Below the pieces are notes generated by a model that was given only the letters and a program-made list of their open reading frames with translations, made no database searches and was not told the origin of the DNA. Position numbers and translations under genes: made by a program. DNA of 47,343 nt from Williamsia sp. 1138 (lineage in GTDB: Bacteria > Actinomycetota > Actinomycetes > Mycobacteriales > Mycobacteriaceae), in NCBI RefSeq assembly GCF_002095435.2, contig NZ_MJEJ02000019.1, forward strand, positions 1 through 47,343. The letters run 5' to 3'. Positions 14,828-24,020 of this stretch are shown here, piece after piece (position 1 is the stretch's first letter; each line of letters opens with the position of its first letter).

Positions 14828-15979
14828 TCAGCGCAAGACCGGTTCGAGTCGGCGCAGTGCCTCGCCGATGTCTTCGGTCGCGCCGGCGAAACTCATCCGC
14901 ACTGTCTGGTTGCCACGACGGGTGTCGAAATCGAGTCCCGGCGCCATCGCGACCCCGGTCTGTTCCAGTACGCCTTCGCACCACCCGAGGGAATCGTCGG
15001 TGATCGCGGACAGGTCGGCGTACACGTAGAAGGCTCCGTCGGGCGGCGCCACCTCGGTGACCCCCAGCGCCGCCAGCCCGTCGACGAGCAGTTCGCGGTT
15101 GCGGGCGTATCTGTGGACGTGGCCGTCGAGCTCGACCCTCGATTCACGGCTGAACGCCGCGACCGCGGCGTGCTGACTGATCGTGGGCGGACAGATCGTG
15201 AGATTGGCCGTCAGTCGCTCGACGGCACGCCGCAGTGGCGTAGGCACCAGCATCCATCCCAGCCGCCAGCCGGTCATCGAGTAATACTTCGACACCGAGC
15301 CCATGACCACCGACTGCCTTGAGGTCTCCCAGGCGCAGGATGTGGACCTGCCGTAGCTGATCCCGTGGTAGATCTCGTCGGAGATCAGCAGGGTGCCGTG
15401 GGCGTCGCACCAGCGCGCGAGATCGGCGAGTTCGGCGGGGTCGAGGATGGTCCCGGTCGGGTTCGCCGGACTGGCCACGATCAGTCCGGCCGGCGGACGA
15501 TCGAGTGCGTCGAGCATCGCTGTGGTCGGTTGAAAACGCGTCTGGGGGCCACAGTCGAGTTCCACGACGTCACAGCCGAGCGCGGCGAGGCTGTTGCGGT
15601 AGGCGGGGTACCCGGGCCGGGCCATGGCGACCGTGTCGCCGGCGTCGAAGGCCGCCAGGAAGATGAGCGTGAATGCTCCCGACGAACCGGTCGTGATGAC
15701 CACGTCGGCCGCCTCGGCCCGGACACCGTAGGTGTCGGTGTAGTGCTGAGCGATCACCTCGCGCAGCGGCATGATGCCGAGTGATTCCGTGTAGCCGAGC
15801 GGGGAGGCGTCGAGCGCCAGCTTCGTCGCGGCCAGGACCGGAGCGGGAGCAGACGTCGACGGCTGTCCGGCGGCCAGCGAGATGACATCCAGACCCCGCG
15901 CCCTCCGCTGCGCGATGGCCGCCAGCACGTCCATCACATGGAACATCTGCACTTCGGATCTCTCTGATTGCGACCGCAT
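14828..15979 (-). CDS. aspB: PLP-dependent class I/II aminotransferase (AspB-like)
   Basis: 383 aa fold-type I aminotransferase. The PLP lysine is K231 (SVSKYYSMTGWRLGW); N173 (SPANPTG), D201 and Y204 (ISDEIYHG) contact the cofactor, and the substrate-carboxylate arginine lies near the C-terminus (TVRMSFAG). By recall it matches mycobacterial AspB (Rv3565 type) closely across its length, more so than DapC or AspC. The amino donor is probably aspartate or a related acid. TAACTT at 15987-15992 lies 7 nt before the ATG. Divergent from the esterase gene. Confidence 0.88.
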   Translation of the reverse strand: MRSQSERSEVQMFHVMDVLAAIAQRRARGLDVISLAAGQPSTSAPAPVLAATKLALDASPLGYTESLGIMPLREVIAQHYTDTYGVRAEAADVVITTGSSGAFTLIFLAAFDAGDTVAMARPGYPAYRNSLAALGCDVVELDCGPQTRFQPTTAMLDALDRPPAGLIVASPANPTGTILDPAELADLARWCDAHGTLLISDEIYHGISYGRSTSCAWETSRQSVVMGSVSKYYSMTGWRLGWMLVPTPLRRAVERLTANLTICPPTISQHAAVAAFSRESRVELDGHVHRYARNRELLVDGLAALGVTEVAPPDGAFYVYADLSAITDDSLGWCEGVLEQTGVAMAPGLDFDTRRGNQTVRMSFAGATEDIGEALRRLEPVLR

Positions 15980-15986
15980 GGCTTCG

Positions 15987-15992
15987 AAGTTA
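15987..15992 (-). promoter_or_regulatory. Candidate -10 element of the aminotransferase gene (leaderless)
   Basis: TAACTT on the minus strand fits TANNNT and ends 7 nt before the ATG at 15979. No ribosome site is visible between it and the start. Confidence 0.35.
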
Positions 15993-16075
15993 GCTGGTTG
16001 TCAGAACGACGTCAGGTGTGTCTGGTGCGTGCACCACCGGCCACCGGTGCGCTCGCAGGTACCGTGTATTCCGCA

Positions 16076-17032
16076 ATGAGTACTTTTGGCATCCGCGCCC
16101 GCGACATCGGAGGCAGCGGCGATTCCCGGACACCACGCGGCGTCACCGGCCGTCGCGCTGTGCTGGGTGCCGGGCTGGGCCTGGGAGCGCTGGGAATCCT
16201 GGCGGCCTGCGGCAAAGACGAACCGGAGCGGGTCGCGCCGCAGCCCGCCCGCGCCAACGACCCCGGAGCGCAGACCAGCTCTCCCCCACCGGCGGCCACC
16301 GGTGCTGCGGAGATGTTCACCGGCAGTTTCGTATCGGCGAAAATGCTTGGTCGGCAGACCAACTGGACCGTCGCCCGACCTGCGGGCGTGACCGGCGACC
16401 TGCCCGTTGTCGTCGTCCTCCATGCCCTCAACACCGACCAGCGCGCGGCCTTCCAGGGCGGGCTGGAGATGCAGAACCTGATGCAGCAGTGGGCCACGGA
16501 GGGCAATGCTCCGTTCGCGCTGGCATCGGTGGACGCCGCCCGCAGCTATTACCACCCCCGTGCGGACGGAACCGACGGCGGCGCGATGGTGCTCGAGGAG
16601 TTCTTGCCACTGCTCGAGGGCACCCCGGAACTCGGGTTGCGCACCGACCGGGTCGGATTCTTCGGTTGGTCGATGGGTGGTTACGGCGCGTTGCGTCTCG
16701 GGGCGATGCTCGGCGCCCCTCGGGTCGCGGCGATCGCCGTCAGCTCCCCCGCCCTGTGGGCAGACCCCGCCACCTTTCCGGCGAGGGCGTTCGACAACGC
16801 CGCCGACTACCAGGCCAACTCGTTGTTCGGACAACAGGATTCGTTCTCGAAGATCCCACTCCTGATCGAATGCGGATCCAGCGACCAGTTCTTCACCTAC
16901 ACCCGGCAATGGATGGCGGGGCTGCGGCCGCCGCCCGCATTCGGGACGTCACCGGGCGGGCACACCAATCGGTACTGGCGCGGTGTGCTGCCGGGCCAGG
17001 TGACCTTCCTCGGGCGCAACCTCGCCGGCTGA
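16076..17032 (+). CDS. Tat-exported lipoprotein esterase (esterase D / antigen 85-like hydrolase)
   Basis: 318 aa. Residues 26-27 (GRRAVLGAG) begin a twin-arginine signal whose hydrophobic segment ends in a lipobox, ILAAC, with C45 as lipidation site, so the mature enzyme should be anchored outside the membrane. The alpha/beta-hydrolase domain has S199 in GFFGWSMGGYGALR, D270 (CGSSDQFF) and H296 (PGGHTNRYW). The substrate is probably an ester of lipid or sugar; not readable. ATG 16076 gives the proper signal peptide; the longer frame from 15968 would bury it. Confidence 0.88.
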   Translation: MSTFGIRARDIGGSGDSRTPRGVTGRRAVLGAGLGLGALGILAACGKDEPERVAPQPARANDPGAQTSSPPPAATGAAEMFTGSFVSAKMLGRQTNWTVARPAGVTGDLPVVVVLHALNTDQRAAFQGGLEMQNLMQQWATEGNAPFALASVDAARSYYHPRADGTDGGAMVLEEFLPLLEGTPELGLRTDRVGFFGWSMGGYGALRLGAMLGAPRVAAIAVSSPALWADPATFPARAFDNAADYQANSLFGQQDSFSKIPLLIECGSSDQFFTYTRQWMAGLRPPPAFGTSPGGHTNRYWRGVLPGQVTFLGRNLAG

Positions 17033-17048
17033 AGTCGGAGAAACGCAG

Positions 17049-17127
17049 ACTTCCTCCGATTCTCGCGAGACCCTCCGACTCCAACCGGAGGAAGTAGCCA
17101 CAATCGGAGGAGGTGTCATCTCCTCCG
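17049..17127. terminator. Two hairpins between the convergent esterase and purD genes
   Basis: Stem 1 is ACTTCCTCCG (17049-17058) with CGGAGGAAGT (17086-17095). Stem 2 is CGGAGGAG (17105-17112), a 7-base loop, and CTCCTCCG (17120-17127). Both use the same TCCTCCG core, so five copies of this core in alternating orientation fill the gap. They probably terminate transcription from both sides; no U-tract is present. Confidence 0.55.
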
Positions 17128-17167
17128 GTTTCAGCGGCAGCCCGAGCGCGTGGAGAAGTGACCCAGA

Positions 17168-18418
17168 TCAGATACTGATCCGACCCTCTTCGGCGGCAAG
17201 CCCGATGTCGCTGCGGAAGTGTGAGCCAGGGAGCTTGACCCCGGCCAGCCGTTCGTAGGCCTGGGCGCGCGCCGCAGCTAGGTCCGCACCGACCCCGACG
17301 ACGCTCAGCACGCGGCCCCCGCTGGAGACCACTGCACCGTCGGCGAGTGCGGTGCCGGCGTGCAGAACGCCCTCTGCGTCGGATCCGGTGATGGCGTCAC
17401 CCGTCCGCGGCCTGCCGGGATAGTTCTCCGCGGCGAGCACCACGGTCACGGCGGCGCCGTCCTCCCATTCCAGGGGTGGCAACTGGTCCAGTACACCCGA
17501 CGCCGTCGCGTTCAGCGCGACACCGAGCGGCGACTTCAGCAGGGCCAAGACAGCCTGGGTCTCGGGATCACCGAAACGGCAGTTGAATTCGACGACGGCG
17601 GGACCATCGGTGCCGATTGCCAGACCCGCATACAGCAGACCTGAGAATGGGATCTCCCGCGCAAGCAACTCCGCCGCGACAGGTGTGACGACCTCGTCGA
17701 CGATCCGTTGCGTCATCTCGTCGGGCAGCCACGGTAGCGGGGTGTACGCGCCCATGCCGCCGGTGTTCGGGCCCGCATCGCCGTCGCCGACGCGTTTGTG
17801 GTCTTGCGCGGGCAGCAGCGGGACGACCGTGGCGCCGTCGACGAGGCAGAACAGCGACACCTCAGGGCCGTCGAGGAAAGACTCCAGCAGAACCGGATGA
17901 CCGCTCTCGAGCAGATCGGCGGCGTGGATGCGGGCGGCGTTCCGGTCGGTGGTGACCACGACGCCTTTGCCCGCGGCCAGCCCGTCGTCCTTGACCACCC
18001 AGGTCGGCCCGAAACGATCGAGCGCGGCGTCGAGGTGGGCGGGGTTGTCGACGATCTCGCTGTGCGCGGTACGAACACCGGCTGCGGCCATCACGTCTTT
18101 CGCAAAGGCCTTGGATCCCTCGATCTTTGCCGCCTCGGCGCCGGGGCCGAACGTGGCGAATCCCGCGGCGCGCAGGGCATCAGCGACACCGAGCACCAGC
18201 GGCACCTCGGGGCCGATGACCACCAGATCTGCGGCGACGGATCTCGCGAGCGCAACCACGGCGTCCGACGAGACGATGTCGACGTCGTGATTGGTGGCCA
18301 GCGCTGCGGTACCCGGATTACCGGGCGCCACATGTAGGTCGGTGACCGACGGGTCGCGCTGCAGGCCCAGAACTAGGGCGTGTTCGCGGCCGCCCGATCC
18401 GATGACGAGTACTCGCAC
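17168..18418 (-). CDS. purD: Phosphoribosylamine-glycine ligase
   Basis: 416 aa ATP-grasp enzyme joining phosphoribosylamine and glycine to form GAR, an early purine step. [17 protein letters not shown] at the N-terminus, [11 protein letters not shown]-type sequence, [13 protein letters not shown] and [16 protein letters not shown] are diagnostic, and [12 protein letters not shown] closes the active site. The GTG at 18418 was chosen because the protein then starts directly at RVLVIGSGG, as in mycobacteria. It follows the LtrA gene by only 10 nt, so it is probably transcribed with the upstream SDR-NTF2-LtrA genes as well. Confidence 0.97.
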   Translation of the reverse strand: MRVLVIGSGGREHALVLGLQRDPSVTDLHVAPGNPGTAALATNHDVDIVSSDAVVALARSVAADLVVIGPEVPLVLGVADALRAAGFATFGPGAEAAKIEGSKAFAKDVMAAAGVRTAHSEIVDNPAHLDAALDRFGPTWVVKDDGLAAGKGVVVTTDRNAARIHAADLLESGHPVLLESFLDGPEVSLFCLVDGATVVPLLPAQDHKRVGDGDAGPNTGGMGAYTPLPWLPDEMTQRIVDEVVTPVAAELLAREIPFSGLLYAGLAIGTDGPAVVEFNCRFGDPETQAVLALLKSPLGVALNATASGVLDQLPPLEWEDGAAVTVVLAAENYPGRPRTGDAITGSDAEGVLHAGTALADGAVVSSGGRVLSVVGVGADLAAARAQAYERLAGVKLPGSHFRSDIGLAAEEGRISI

Positions 18419-18428
18419 GTGCCTGACC

Positions 18429-19751
18429 CTACCGCCCGGCTGCGCCACCGCGAACCGACGCCTCCAGCGCCTCGAGCGCCTGGGCGCGACGAGAAGCACC
18501 GACGAGTTCGTCGACGATGACGCCGAGGGCAGGCGCCAGCGCGACCACGAGCAGGCAGATCGCCACCGAGACACCGAAGGAGGCGCAGACCATCGCGGCC
18601 ACGAGGATGGCGGCCATGCCGATCACCTCGGCCACGTGCACCCGGTGGAAGCCCAGTAAGAAGCCATAGAGCAGGAAGATGCACGCCAGATAGATCCCGA
18701 CCGGGATGACCACGGCCGCGACGGCGGCGGTCTCACCGATCGTCGCCTCGTGCTCGATGTACAGCGCCGCGACGTGCAGCCCGGCGCCCATCATCGCGAT
18801 CGCCATGAAGATGATGATGTGGAAGTAACCGAACGTGAACGAGCGGCCTCGGCGCAGGTGCAGCGCCTGTCCGGAGGGCACCACGAAGTAGATCCACCAC
18901 ATGCCGAAGGTGATGCCCACGCCCGCCAGACCGAGGACCGCGGTCTCCACCGTCCATCCTTGTGAGTGCACCACCGCCTGCAGTGCCGCGGCGGTGCCGA
19001 CGATGCCTTCACCTAGCGTGATGATCGCGAGCAGTCCGTAGCGCTCGGCGATGTGATGGGCGTGCCAGGGCGTGGTTCCCTCCCTGCCGACTGTCTCGGC
19101 GATCGCGGGAACCGCCATCTCCGCCAGCACCAGCAATCCGACGATGATCAGTGTTTGGTACAGCGTGGTGTCGAGGAAGATGACTGCAACCCAGGCGATT
19201 TGCACCACGGTGATACCGCCGGCGTAGATCAGGCACGTCCGCCGGTAGTCGGAACTGCTCAACGCCGCCCGGATCCACTGCACGACCATGGCCAGACGCA
19301 TCACCACATACCCGAGAACCAGCACCCGGTTGTTGACGACTCCGCCGTGGTGGTCGAGCGATTCGAACACCGGCGCGATCCCCAGGGCCAGGATGAGCAC
19401 GCCGACCATCTGCACCATCGTCGTCAGTCGATAGACCCAGTCGTCGGTGTCGAAGGCGGAAGCGAACCACGAGAAGTTGATCCACGCCCAGATCGCCGCG
19501 AACGTGCAGAAGACGAATCCCAGCACCGCGGTTTCGAAGTGACCTTCGGCGACGAAATGCGCGACCTCGACGCCGGCGAAGGAGAACGCGACGACGAAGG
19601 TGAGGTCGAAGAACAGCTCGAGATTTGTCGCCGCCCGCCCGTCCTCGTGCGGGTCGCGGCCGGCCATCCGCGTCAGCCGGTGTTTGAGGTCCAGCCCGCT
19701 GCCCGGCCGACCGTCCACCGAGCGCGCACCGCCGGGTTCGGTCTCGCTCAT
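18429..19751 (-). CDS. Low temperature requirement protein A (LtrA) family membrane protein
   Basis: 440 aa with about eleven or twelve hydrophobic segments. The family signature is the [19 protein letters not shown] start (near residue 40), then [20 protein letters not shown] and the [17 protein letters not shown] block. Listeria LtrA was named for cold growth; the biochemical role is not known. Its ATG overlaps the NTF2-like gene stop by 4 nt, and purD follows after 10 nt. The C-terminal tail after the last helix is short and charged. Confidence 0.9.
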   Translation of the reverse strand: MSETEPGGARSVDGRPGSGLDLKHRLTRMAGRDPHEDGRAATNLELFFDLTFVVAFSFAGVEVAHFVAEGHFETAVLGFVFCTFAAIWAWINFSWFASAFDTDDWVYRLTTMVQMVGVLILALGIAPVFESLDHHGGVVNNRVLVLGYVVMRLAMVVQWIRAALSSSDYRRTCLIYAGGITVVQIAWVAVIFLDTTLYQTLIIVGLLVLAEMAVPAIAETVGREGTTPWHAHHIAERYGLLAIITLGEGIVGTAAALQAVVHSQGWTVETAVLGLAGVGITFGMWWIYFVVPSGQALHLRRGRSFTFGYFHIIIFMAIAMMGAGLHVAALYIEHEATIGETAAVAAVVIPVGIYLACIFLLYGFLLGFHRVHVAEVIGMAAILVAAMVCASFGVSVAICLLVVALAPALGVIVDELVGASRRAQALEALEASVRGGAAGR

Positions 19752-20071
19752 CCGGTGATGGTCATGAGCGAGACGCGATCGCCTGCCGTGGTGAAGCCGA
19801 AGGTGCTCGGACCGTTGAAGCCGTTGCCGCCGACCTGCGCGACGATCGTGGTCACGTGCCCCGATACATCGGCTGTCGTGATGTCGAGGGTGACCTGCTT
19901 GCCGATGAACTCTGCGTTCGACCAGTCGGTGATCGCGTCACTGCCGCGGAAGGTGCGGCCCCAGTCGTCGACCGCACCGTCCTCGGTGAAGCCGGCGAGG
20001 AACGCCGACGTGTCGCCGGCATTCGTCGCATCGATCAAGCGCTGTACGGGTGAGGGGACGACGTCAGACAT
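19748..20071 (-). CDS. NTF2-like / SnoaL-type small protein
   Basis: 107 aa. The sequence VQRLIDATNAGDTSAFLAGF, GAVDDWGRTFRGSDAITDW and the later beta strands fit the cone-shaped SnoaL/NTF2-like fold, used by isomerases, hydrolases and many ligand-binding proteins. The specific role is not readable. An AAAGG lies 8 nt upstream of the ATG at 20071. It follows the SDR gene by 47 nt and overlaps LtrA by 4 nt, so it belongs to the SDR-NTF2-LtrA-purD strand run. Confidence 0.8.
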   Translation of the reverse strand: MSDVVPSPVQRLIDATNAGDTSAFLAGFTEDGAVDDWGRTFRGSDAITDWSNAEFIGKQVTLDITTADVSGHVTTIVAQVGGNGFNGPSTFGFTTAGDRVSLMTITG

Positions 20072-20118
20072 TGATGCTGCCTTTCAGGTTGGGGTTGCTC
20101 GAGGAAACGGGGTGTCGG

Positions 20119-20868
20119 TCACCGGGTGGTGTATCCGCCGTTGGCGAAGATGGTTTGGCCGGTGATCCAACTCCCGTCGGTCACCAGGAACTTGACGATC
20201 GGAGCGATGTCCTCGATCTTCGTCAAGCGGTCCCCCATCGCCTGTGACTTGTGGAAATCCACTCGCTCCGGCGTCTCCTGAGGATAGAAGAAGGGAGTGT
20301 CCATCGGTCCCGGTCCGACATTGTTCACAGATATCTTGCGATCGGCAAACTCTTTCGACGCTGCCCTCGTGAAGTGCTCGACGGGACTCTTCCCGCCGGC
20401 GTAGGTGGCATAGCCGTCGGTGTAGGCGGCCAGCAGCGATGTGACGATACTGACGATCTTGCCGCCATCGTTCAGCTGTTTGCCCGCCTCGCGGATGAAG
20501 AAGAAGGCCGCCTTCGAATTGATGTCGAACATCGAGTCGTACTCGGACTCGGACGTGTCCACGATCGGTTTGCGCAACACCTTCCCGACCGTATTGATCG
20601 CGATGTCGACCCCGCCGAATGTTCGTACAGTCTCGTCGAACAGCGTCTTCACATTCGCCGGAACGGTCAGATCACCCTGGATCTTGAACGCCTTCGCCCC
20701 GGCCGACTCGACGGCCGCGACGGTGCGATCGGCGTCCGACTCGGAGCTGTCACTGTTGTAGTGCACGGCCACGTCGGCGCCCAGTTCGGCGAGCTGCACG
20801 CTGATCAGGCCACCGAGGTTTTTTGCACCCGCCGCCACCACCGCTGTTTTGCCTTCGAGAATGCTCAC
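20119..20868 (-). CDS. Short-chain dehydrogenase/reductase with atypical cofactor motifs
   Basis: 249 aa from the GTG at 20868, chosen because AAGGAG lies 6 nt upstream; the frame extends to 20901. The Rossmann glycine motif reads VVAAGAKNLGG (about 10-20) rather than TGxxxGxG, and NTVG (92-95) replaces NNAG. The catalytic S144, Y156 and K160 (YATYAGGK) are present, so it should be an active NAD(P)-dependent oxidoreductase. It is divergent from a LysR gene with palindromes between them, and so is probably the regulated target. Confidence 0.9.
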   Translation of the reverse strand: MSILEGKTAVVAAGAKNLGGLISVQLAELGADVAVHYNSDSSESDADRTVAAVESAGAKAFKIQGDLTVPANVKTLFDETVRTFGGVDIAINTVGKVLRKPIVDTSESEYDSMFDINSKAAFFFIREAGKQLNDGGKIVSIVTSLLAAYTDGYATYAGGKSPVEHFTRAASKEFADRKISVNNVGPGPMDTPFFYPQETPERVDFHKSQAMGDRLTKIEDIAPIVKFLVTDGSWITGQTIFANGGYTTR

Positions 20869-20920
20869 GTTCCGCTCCTTCGTGTCCGTTGATGTCACCA
20901 CAGACGCTAAGCCCGATTAC

Positions 20921-20969
20921 CACAACTGAAAAGCAGATATGCCGGGTGGAAGCACAACGAAGAGTTGTG
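20921..20969. promoter_or_regulatory. Candidate LysR binding sites in the SDR/LysR divergent region
   Basis: A 17-bp palindrome, CACAACgaagaGTTGTG, covers 20953-20969, ending 14 nt before the LysR start. A further CACAACT half-site lies at 20921-20927, closer to the SDR promoter. One full recognition site near the regulator and a second half-site toward the target is the standard LysR-type layout. Confidence 0.65.
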
Positions 20970-20983
20970 AAAAACTGAGACGC

Positions 20984-21889
20984 ATGTCGCCCAAGAGCCC
21001 ACTTGATCTGCGCCGCCTCCGGCAGTTTGTCGCCGTGGCCCAGGCCTCGAGTCTCGCCTCTGCTGCGGCAACCCTCTTCGTGTCCCAACAGGCCCTTTCC
21101 ACGGCGATGAGGCAACTGGAGATCGATCTCGACGTTGCCTTGTTCGATCGTTCCGGGCGCCGTATGCGCCTCACCGCGGCAGGCGACGAGCTCTACCTCG
21201 GGGCGCGGCCGCTCCTCGCCGGTGCCGAGCAGCTTGCCGAACGGGTCCGCGCCACCGCCATCGACTCGGCGCACGCCTTCGTCGTCGGCCATTCACCGGC
21301 AATCTCAGGAGAGGAGGTGTTCGACCTCATCACGCGTACCCTCGGTGACCATCCGGGCGCGTCCATCACGGCCCGGCAGATGTTCCCCGGCGACATGCGG
21401 ACCCAGTTGTTCGACGGAACAATCGATCTCGGGGTCCGACGCGGGGTGGAGACGCCGTCCGATCTGGCCGCCGCAGTGATCGACTATCACCGGGTCAGAA
21501 TCGCGGTGGCTGCCGATCATCCACTCGCCGACCGCGGTGAGGTGTCCATCGCCGACCTCGCCGAGTTCGACATCGTCGTGTGGTCCCCGCCGCACCATTC
21601 CTACTACACGGACTTCCTCGTATCCTCCTGCCGAAGAGCAGGATTCGAGCCCAGTCTCGTGGTCAACCCCATTCAGGGCACTCCGCCCATGACCGCGGTG
21701 ATCGGTTCGCTGCGGTGCGCTTTCGTCACCGACCCGGCGGGCCCAGGCCTGTCGGGGCGAGTGGCGGTCGTCGATTTCGACGTTCCACCACTCGCCCCGG
21801 TGCAGGCACTATGGTTGCCGCACACGGTATCCGCGATCCGAGATGCGATCCTGAACGGACCCGACCACACACTCAGACCGGGTCCGTGA
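20984..21889 (+). CDS. LysR family transcriptional regulator
   Basis: 301 aa from ATG 20984; an upstream frame start at 20939 would overlap the palindrome. The HTH is residues of about 6-62 (LRQFVAVAQASSLASAAATLFVSQQALSTAM and RQLEIDLDVALFDR), followed by the periplasmic-binding-protein-like effector domain. It probably controls the divergent SDR gene and itself. Its last 17 nt overlap the end of the convergent glycosyltransferase gene. The effector is unknown. Confidence 0.92.
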   Translation: MSPKSPLDLRRLRQFVAVAQASSLASAAATLFVSQQALSTAMRQLEIDLDVALFDRSGRRMRLTAAGDELYLGARPLLAGAEQLAERVRATAIDSAHAFVVGHSPAISGEEVFDLITRTLGDHPGASITARQMFPGDMRTQLFDGTIDLGVRRGVETPSDLAAAVIDYHRVRIAVAADHPLADRGEVSIADLAEFDIVVWSPPHHSYYTDFLVSSCRRAGFEPSLVVNPIQGTPPMTAVIGSLRCAFVTDPAGPGLSGRVAVVDFDVPPLAPVQALWLPHTVSAIRDAILNGPDHTLRPGP

Positions 21890-24020
21890 GGTCGTAGAGG
21901 GTGACCGAACCAAGCGTGGTGCTGGGGAAGGTCGCCTCGACCCACGCGGTGATCTCCGAGGCCGTGCCGCTGCCGCCGCCCATCATCCCGCCGCCGCCGG
22001 CGATGAAGTAGTGGATCTTGCCACCGGCGACGTATTGCTGGAACTGCGCCAGGGTCGGCGACGGATCACTGCCGTTGAAGCCGCCGATCGGCATCACCGA
22101 TCGCTCGGTGGCCAGCTGATACCCCGATGCGCTGTTGGAGCCGATGGCTGCTGCCACCCAGGTGAAGTCGTCGGCGTTCTGGTTCAGGACCGCAACCAGT
22201 TCATCGGTCGGCGTCGATCCCTCCAGTAGTCCCCCACCGCCCATGCCGCGGCCTTCGGTTGTGCCACTTTGACCGCCACCGGTTGCACTGTGCGTTGGAT
22301 TCGCCTGCGGAACGGTCTGATTCGGTACACCCTGCTGCCCGGTCATACCGGGTGGATTTCCCTGCCGGCCGGTCATACCGGGAGGTGTCATTCCTCGGCC
22401 ATCCATCCGCATGCCGCCTCCGGGTCCGAATCCGCCGGCGCCGGTGGGGCCCGCGCTGGGGATGGATCCGGACGAACTCGACGTCGCGGTGTCGATGGCG
22501 TACGCCGCCGGCCCTGCGAGTCCGAGTGCCAGAGCCACAAGTCCGGCTATCAGCGCTCCCCGCTGCACAGAAGCCTTCTTCACGTTCGAGAACACCAGTG
22601 CGACAGCGACGATGACCGAGCCGATCAGCACCACATACCGCAGCAACGGGAGGAAGTCCGCGGACCGATCGAGCAGAACGTAGGCCATGATGCCGGTTGC
22701 AACAGACGCGGCGGCCAACACGATCCGCACCCAGAGCCGGTCTCGTCGCCGCCAGCACTGCACTGCGCCCGCACCCACGAGTCCGGCGATCGCCGGTGCG
22801 AGCGCAACGGTGTAGTACGCGTGAAAGATACCTGCCATGAAACTGAACACGGCCATCGTCGTGACCAGCCACAGACCCCACACCGTCAACAGGGCACGTC
22901 TGCTGTCGGTTCGAGAAGCTCTCCCCCTCAGCACCATTGCGGCAATACCGAGAATGAACGCCGCCGGGATGAGCCAGGCGATCTGACCACCCTGCGCAGA
23001 GTCGAACATACGGGTCACACCGGTCTGGCCCCACATTCCTCCGCCACCGCCAGGTCCGCCTCCCGCGCCGGGGGGCCCGCCCGCGAATCCGCCGGCCACG
23101 CCTCCCGTGGCACCGAGTTGCTCGGCCATGGCATTGCCGCCACCGCCGGGCGTCACGCTGCCCGTCTCGTTGCCGCTCAGCCGTCCGAACCCGTTGTAGC
23201 CGAGCGTCAATTCGAGAATCGAGTTTTCCTGCGAACCGCCGATGTACGGACGCGAGCCCTTGGGCCAGAGTTCGACTGCTAGCACCCACCATCCCGCCGA
23301 GACGATCATCGCACCGAGCGCAGCGAAGAGGTGCCCGAGGCGCCTGATCCAGGTCTTCTGTCCGAAGGCGATATACGTCAGCGCCAACGGCGGGATGACG
23401 AGAAAGACCTGCATCTGTTTGGTGAGAAAACCGAATCCTACGAACACACCGGTCAAGATCATCCAACGGATACGGCCGTCGTCGATGGCCTTCAGAGTTG
23501 CCCAGACCGCCGCGATCATCAGCAGGACCAGAAGCGCGTCGGGGTTGTTGAAGCGGAACATCAGCGCAGCCACCGGGGTCAGCGCAAGGACGGCGCCTGA
23601 GATGAGCCCGGCCGCCGGCCCGAAACGCTTACGGACGATCCAGTAGAGCAGAGCCACCGAGGCGACCCCCATCAGCGCCTGCGGCACGATGATCGACCAC
23701 GAGTTCAGACCGAAGATGCGGACTGCGATGCCCGGTATCCACAGTGACATCGGCGGCTTGTCCACGGTGATCGAGTTCGCGGCGTCGGAGGATCCGAAGA
23801 ACCACGCCTTCCACGACTGCGAACCGGCCTGTATCGCAGCGGAATAGAACGAGTTCGCCCAACCGTTGGCACTGAGGTTCCACAGGTACAGCACACCCGT
23901 GGCCACGATGAGCGCGGCGAACGACGGTAGCTCCCATCGTGATCGTGCCGTGGGCTGGGGTGTCGGGTCCTGTTGTCCCGGTGCCGGACTCGCCGGTGGG
24001 CTATCGACGAGGAGGCTCAT
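21873..24020 (-). CDS. GT39-like (ArnT/PMT-type) membrane glycosyltransferase
   Basis: 715 aa. It has about 11-13 transmembrane helices. The first extracytoplasmic loop holds ITVDKPPMSLW, the acidic motif typical of polyprenyl-phosphate-sugar-using mannosyl/arabinosyl transferases. Two Gly/Pro/Met-rich loops, around residues 280-330 and 510-590, are followed by a folded C-terminal domain ending SVTLYDLTDPV. The ATG at 24020 overlaps the GT2-GtrA gene's stop (ATGA); the frame extends to 25166 but that part is antisense to the GT2 gene. It probably adds a sugar from a polyprenyl carrier to a cell-envelope acceptor. Confidence 0.87.
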   Translation of the reverse strand: MSLLVDSPPASPAPGQQDPTPQPTARSRWELPSFAALIVATGVLYLWNLSANGWANSFYSAAIQAGSQSWKAWFFGSSDAANSITVDKPPMSLWIPGIAVRIFGLNSWSIIVPQALMGVASVALLYWIVRKRFGPAAGLISGAVLALTPVAALMFRFNNPDALLVLLMIAAVWATLKAIDDGRIRWMILTGVFVGFGFLTKQMQVFLVIPPLALTYIAFGQKTWIRRLGHLFAALGAMIVSAGWWVLAVELWPKGSRPYIGGSQENSILELTLGYNGFGRLSGNETGSVTPGGGGNAMAEQLGATGGVAGGFAGGPPGAGGGPGGGGGMWGQTGVTRMFDSAQGGQIAWLIPAAFILGIAAMVLRGRASRTDSRRALLTVWGLWLVTTMAVFSFMAGIFHAYYTVALAPAIAGLVGAGAVQCWRRRDRLWVRIVLAAASVATGIMAYVLLDRSADFLPLLRYVVLIGSVIVAVALVFSNVKKASVQRGALIAGLVALALGLAGPAAYAIDTATSSSSGSIPSAGPTGAGGFGPGGGMRMDGRGMTPPGMTGRQGNPPGMTGQQGVPNQTVPQANPTHSATGGGQSGTTEGRGMGGGGLLEGSTPTDELVAVLNQNADDFTWVAAAIGSNSASGYQLATERSVMPIGGFNGSDPSPTLAQFQQYVAGGKIHYFIAGGGGMMGGGSGTASEITAWVEATFPSTTLGSVTLYDLTDPV

